Source: a bacterium (Candidatus Gribaldobacteria) CG_4_10_14_0_8_um_filter_33_9 (GTDB lineage: Bacteria > Patescibacteriota > Minisyncoccia > Minisyncoccales > CG1-02-41-26). From it: DNA of 5,644 nt. The notes under the pieces are model-generated. The model ran no database searches. It worked only from the letters and a program-made list of their open reading frames with translations, and was not told the DNA's origin. The position numbers and the translations under genes were made by a program. The stretch is taken from NCBI GenBank assembly GCA_002785165.1, contig PFMI01000028.1:1-5644 (forward strand), given 5' to 3'. This document shows positions 3,577 through 5,644 of the stretch, in pieces (positions within the stretch are counted from its first letter, which is position 1; each line of letters opens with the position of its first letter).

Positions 3577-5644
3577 TTATCTTTCAGCCGAATCGCAGAT
3601 GTTTTTGAAATCGCAGGAAGCGCATTGCCAGCCGGGCGTTGGTTTAAAATCGCTGGTTTTTATTTCTTCTATCTCGGATAGTATTTTTTCTTTCAATTTT
3701 TCTTTTTCTTTTTCCGTTCCAATAAAACATGCTTTTTTATTGTCGTTTAAATAATGATAAACTAATTCTTTCGGTTTTATTTTAAAAATTTCTTCCGTTG
3801 CTATCTGATAAATCAATAATTGTTCTTTGTCTTCTGTTTCTAATTTTTCTTTAAATTTTCCTGTTTTATAATCAATAATCGCCACTCCATCTTCTAAATC
3901 ATCAATGCGGTCAATCACGCCGTATAGCGCGCGCTTCCCTATTTTTAAATTAAAAGGTATTTCCAAAGCAATGGCATTATTAATTCTTAAAATTTTTGGC
4001 GGATTTTCCAAAAATTCTTCATAAAAATTTTTTATTATTTTTTTGCCTAATTTATAATATTCATGTTTTTGAATTTTATTTTCATACCACTCGTCTATCC
4101 ATTTTTTCTCGTAAATTTGAATTAAATCATTTATTTTTATTTGGTCTTGCCGCCCCTTCGGGGCGGCAAGACCAAATAAATTTTCTTGCTGACTCGCATT
4201 GCATTCTTGCACATTTTTTAGGAAATCATACAAAACAGCGTGCATTGTTTTACCAAATGAAAAAACCGCTTTGCCTTTCACGGGAACTCTCAAAATAAAA
4301 GCAAATTTATACTGCAACGGACACTTATTAAACGCTGTTAATTGCGAATACGAAAAATGCTCCGGCAGATAATTTAATGAAATTTTAGATTTTATATTTA
4401 AAATTTTAGATTTTTTTTCTAATAATTCATTTGTGTTTTGTGTTTTGTGTTTTGTGTTTTGTGTTTTATCCCTATATCCCATTTCAATTAAAAATCTTGA
4501 TATTTTCTTTTTTCTCATTCCTCCGTAATCTTCAGCCGAAGTAAAATAAAGTTCTTTTTTAGCCCGCGTCATTGCTACATAACAAAGCCGTCTCTCTTCT
4601 TGCAAGTGAATATCGCCTGTCGGCTTTATGTCTTTGATTAAGTCCGCGGGAAGTTCAATTTGTTCTCCTCTGGCAATGGTCGGAAATCTTTTATCAACCA
4701 TATTAACGACAAAAACATATTTAAATTCCAATCCTTTTGCTCCGTGAATAGTCATTATTTTCACTGTTTCCGGCCCTTGTTCAAGGTCAAATTCTAATTT
4801 TCCTTGCTCGCCGGATTCCAACTCCAAATTTATTTCCTGTATAAAATTTTTTAATGTCGGCTCCAGCGCGCTTTGCTCAAATGTTTTAACTCTTTTATAA
4901 AAAAGGTTTAGTAAATCAATTTGAACCTTGTCGTCTTTTTCAATTAAATATTTCAAATAACCTGAATCCTCTAAAAAACCAACAAACAATTCTGAAACCG
5001 CGCTTTTTCGCGCCATTAAACTATGCTTTTTTATAAGATCTAAAATAAAGGTTATTTTTTCTTGAGCAGAAGGAGAAATTCCAGAAACCAAAACAAGTTC
5101 TTGAATTGTTTCGTAAAGCGATTTTGTTTTTTTGTGGCTATATTGAGTAAGTTTTATTATGTCTTCATATGGAATTTCTATAAATGACAGGTTTAAAATT
5201 CTGTAGACCGCCGGGCTTTCGTGATAATTGTCCAAAAGTTTGAAATAAGCAATAATATCTAAAATACAGGGTTTAGAATAAAGTCCGCGACAAGCTAAAA
5301 ATTGATAAGCAATACCAGTCCTTTCCAATGCTTTAACAAATGGATTTGCCGCATCGTTCGCTCTTATTAAAATGGCAAAATCATTGTAACTTGCCTTTTT
5401 GTCTTTTTTTAAAATTTCCAGAATTTTCTTTATTGTTTTTAAAACTTCTTGGTCTAAAGTATGAGCGTGAATATGTTCTGCCGCGCCTGCTCCTTTTTTT
5501 TGCGCTATTAATTTTTTGTTAATTTTATTTACATATTCAAGCCGGTCAGGATCATTTACTTTTATAAACTTATACGCTAAATCAAGAATATTCTGGGGAG
5601 AGCGGTAATTTTTTATTAAAGAAATTTGTTTGGCTTGCGGGAAA
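3577..5644 (-). CDS. UvrD/Rep-family (SF1A) DNA helicase fused to a Cas4/RecB-like PD-(D/E)XK nuclease with Fe-S cysteines; 5' end outside the window
   Basis: The frame is open to the right edge, so the N-terminus with Walker A and B is not visible; a TTG at 5328 is not a real start. Counting the first visible residue as 1, 688 residues remain. The helicase half shows motif IV (NYRS, 12-15), motif V (HGAKGLEF, 300-307) and motif VI (EERRL...AMTRAKK, about 349-363, arginine finger R360). A repeat-coded tether (about 391-425) leads to the nuclease: H468, D578 in GVIDRID, D591 and K593 in IDYKTG, and Q608/Y612. C441 plus C674, C677 and C683 match the four-cysteine Fe-S arrangement of AddB, AdnAB and Cas4. 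The likely role is DNA end or gap processing in recombinational repair. The domain plan resembles an AdnA/AdnB or AddA-type subunit, but no partner is visible. A palindrome is inserted in frame (residues about 489-503). All nuclease residues appear intact. Confidence 0.92.
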   Translation of the reverse strand, partial: FPQAKQISLIKNYRSPQNILDLAYKFIKVNDPDRLEYVNKINKKLIAQKKGAGAAEHIHAHTLDQEVLKTIKKILEILKKDKKASYNDFAILIRANDAANPFVKALERTGIAYQFLACRGLYSKPCILDIIAYFKLLDNYHESPAVYRILNLSFIEIPYEDIIKLTQYSHKKTKSLYETIQELVLVSGISPSAQEKITFILDLIKKHSLMARKSAVSELFVGFLEDSGYLKYLIEKDDKVQIDLLNLFYKRVKTFEQSALEPTLKNFIQEINLELESGEQGKLEFDLEQGPETVKIMTIHGAKGLEFKYVFVVNMVDKRFPTIARGEQIELPADLIKDIKPTGDIHLQEERRLCYVAMTRAKKELYFTSAEDYGGMRKKKISRFLIEMGYRDKTQNTKHKTQNTNELLEKKSKILNIKSKISLNYLPEHFSYSQLTAFNKCPLQYKFAFILRVPVKGKAVFSFGKTMHAVLYDFLKNVQECNASQQENLFGLAAPKGRQDQIKINDLIQIYEKKWIDEWYENKIQKHEYYKLGKKIIKNFYEEFLENPPKILRINNAIALEIPFNLKIGKRALYGVIDRIDDLEDGVAIIDYKTGKFKEKLETEDKEQLLIYQIATEEIFKIKPKELVYHYLNDNKKACFIGTEKEKEKLKEKILSEIEEIKTSDFKPTPGWQCASCDFKNICDSAER
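4136..4180. repeat. Perfect 21-bp-arm palindrome inserted in frame in the nuclease coding region
   Basis: Arms 4136-4156 and 4160-4180 pair over 21 of 21 bases around a 3-nt loop (TTC on the + strand). The core is GC-rich (GGTCTTGCCGCCCC and its complement), in sharp contrast to the AT-rich flanks. The whole element is 45 bp, exactly 15 codons, and is read through as L-F-G-L-A-A-P-K-G-R-Q-D-Q-I-K. Because it is palindromic, the opposite strand encodes nearly the same peptide (GLAAPSGRQDQI). No second copy exists in this window. It resembles small in-gene palindromic mobile elements such as the Rickettsia RPEs in concept; homology is not claimed. Confidence 0.93.
4380..4414 (-). repeat. Pair of 14-bp direct repeats in the interdomain tether
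   Basis: AAATTTTAGATTTT (+ strand) occurs at 4380-4393 and again at 4401-4414, a period of 21 bp, which is seven codons. The coding strand reads K-S-K-I-L-N-I-K-S-K-I-S, so the duplication is in frame. It lies next to the 7-bp repeat tract and shows that the tether is made largely of duplicated low-complexity DNA. Confidence 0.85.
4433..4467 (-). repeat. Five perfect tandem copies of a 7-bp repeat between the helicase and nuclease domains
   Basis: GTGTTTT (AAAACAC on the coding strand) is repeated five times without error from 4433 to 4467, with a partial TTT flank at 4430-4432. It encodes KTQNTKHKTQNT. Seven is not a multiple of three, so loss or gain of one copy shifts the frame; three copies must change together to restore it. 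The tract lies just after helicase motif VI and before the nuclease, so slippage would give a helicase lacking its nuclease. Confidence 0.95.

Noticed and set aside
4136..4187. The palindrome as an intrinsic terminator (TTTTCTT follows on the + strand)
   Set aside because: It lies in the middle of a conserved minus-strand gene, no plus-strand gene ends here, and no T tract follows on the coding strand. A block to antisense transcription remains possible but is unsupported.
3996..4298. Plus-strand open frame with a GLAAPSGRQDQ peptide
   Set aside because: It lies antisense to the conserved nuclease domain. The peptide arises only because the palindrome reads alike on both strands.
4433..4467. 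A CRISPR-like array
   Set aside because: The units are only 7 bp, directly adjacent and without spacers, and are translated within a gene.
5326..5328. TTG as the start of the helicase gene
   Set aside because: The frame continues without a stop to the window edge and the upstream part encodes the conserved NYRSPQN helicase motif, so the gene is truncated by the window, not started here.
5340..5522. Plus-strand open frame at the right end
   Set aside because: It is antisense to the conserved helicase region; its Leu/Phe-rich product is a complement artefact of Lys-rich coding DNA.
1..5644. UGA recoded to glycine, as in Gracilibacteria/Absconditabacteria
   Set aside because: All frames are complete under the standard code without any in-frame TGA, and conserved glycines use GGN codons.

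Overview
The window is AT-rich (most third positions and all spacers are A/T). It looks like a piece of a small, streamlined bacterial genome, probably a Patescibacteria/CPR-type organism. That placement is an inference from protein style: a short RecR, a one-domain carboxypeptidase, a HIGH/MSKS TyrRS and a UvrD-type helicase carrying a Cas4/RecB-like nuclease. Gaps are tiny, Shine-Dalgarno sites are absent and all six visible stops are TAA. No in-frame TGA was seen, so the standard code fits.

Layout. On the + strand, 1-414 is the 3' end of an unrecognised protein with a Pro/Thr/Gly linker. It is followed after 5 nt by rplU (bL21, 420-740). A perfect 14-bp hairpin with a T tract closes rplU and also sits at the 3' end of the converging minus-strand genes. 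On the - strand, in order of transcription, come: a helicase-nuclease open to the right edge (5644-3577), a 93-nt spacer holding a near-consensus promoter, tyrS (3483-2290), an S11 D-Ala-D-Ala carboxypeptidase (2281-1364) and recR (1360-776). The last three are 8 and 3 nt apart and form an obvious operon.

How the genes relate. The minus-strand cluster mixes DNA repair (helicase-nuclease, RecR), translation (TyrRS) and cell-wall trimming (carboxypeptidase). It reads as a compacted housekeeping block rather than one pathway. I see no phage, CRISPR, IS, toxin-antitoxin or secondary-metabolite locus.

The most unusual structure is inside the helicase-nuclease gene. A perfect 21-bp-arm GC-rich palindrome (4136-4180) lies in frame within the nuclease half. 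Five perfect copies of a 7-bp repeat (4433-4467) lie in the tether between the helicase and nuclease domains, where a one-copy change would shift the frame and detach the nuclease. Two other genes also carry short perfect tandem duplications. I cannot claim a new multi-gene system here; these two in-gene elements are the best candidates for something undescribed.
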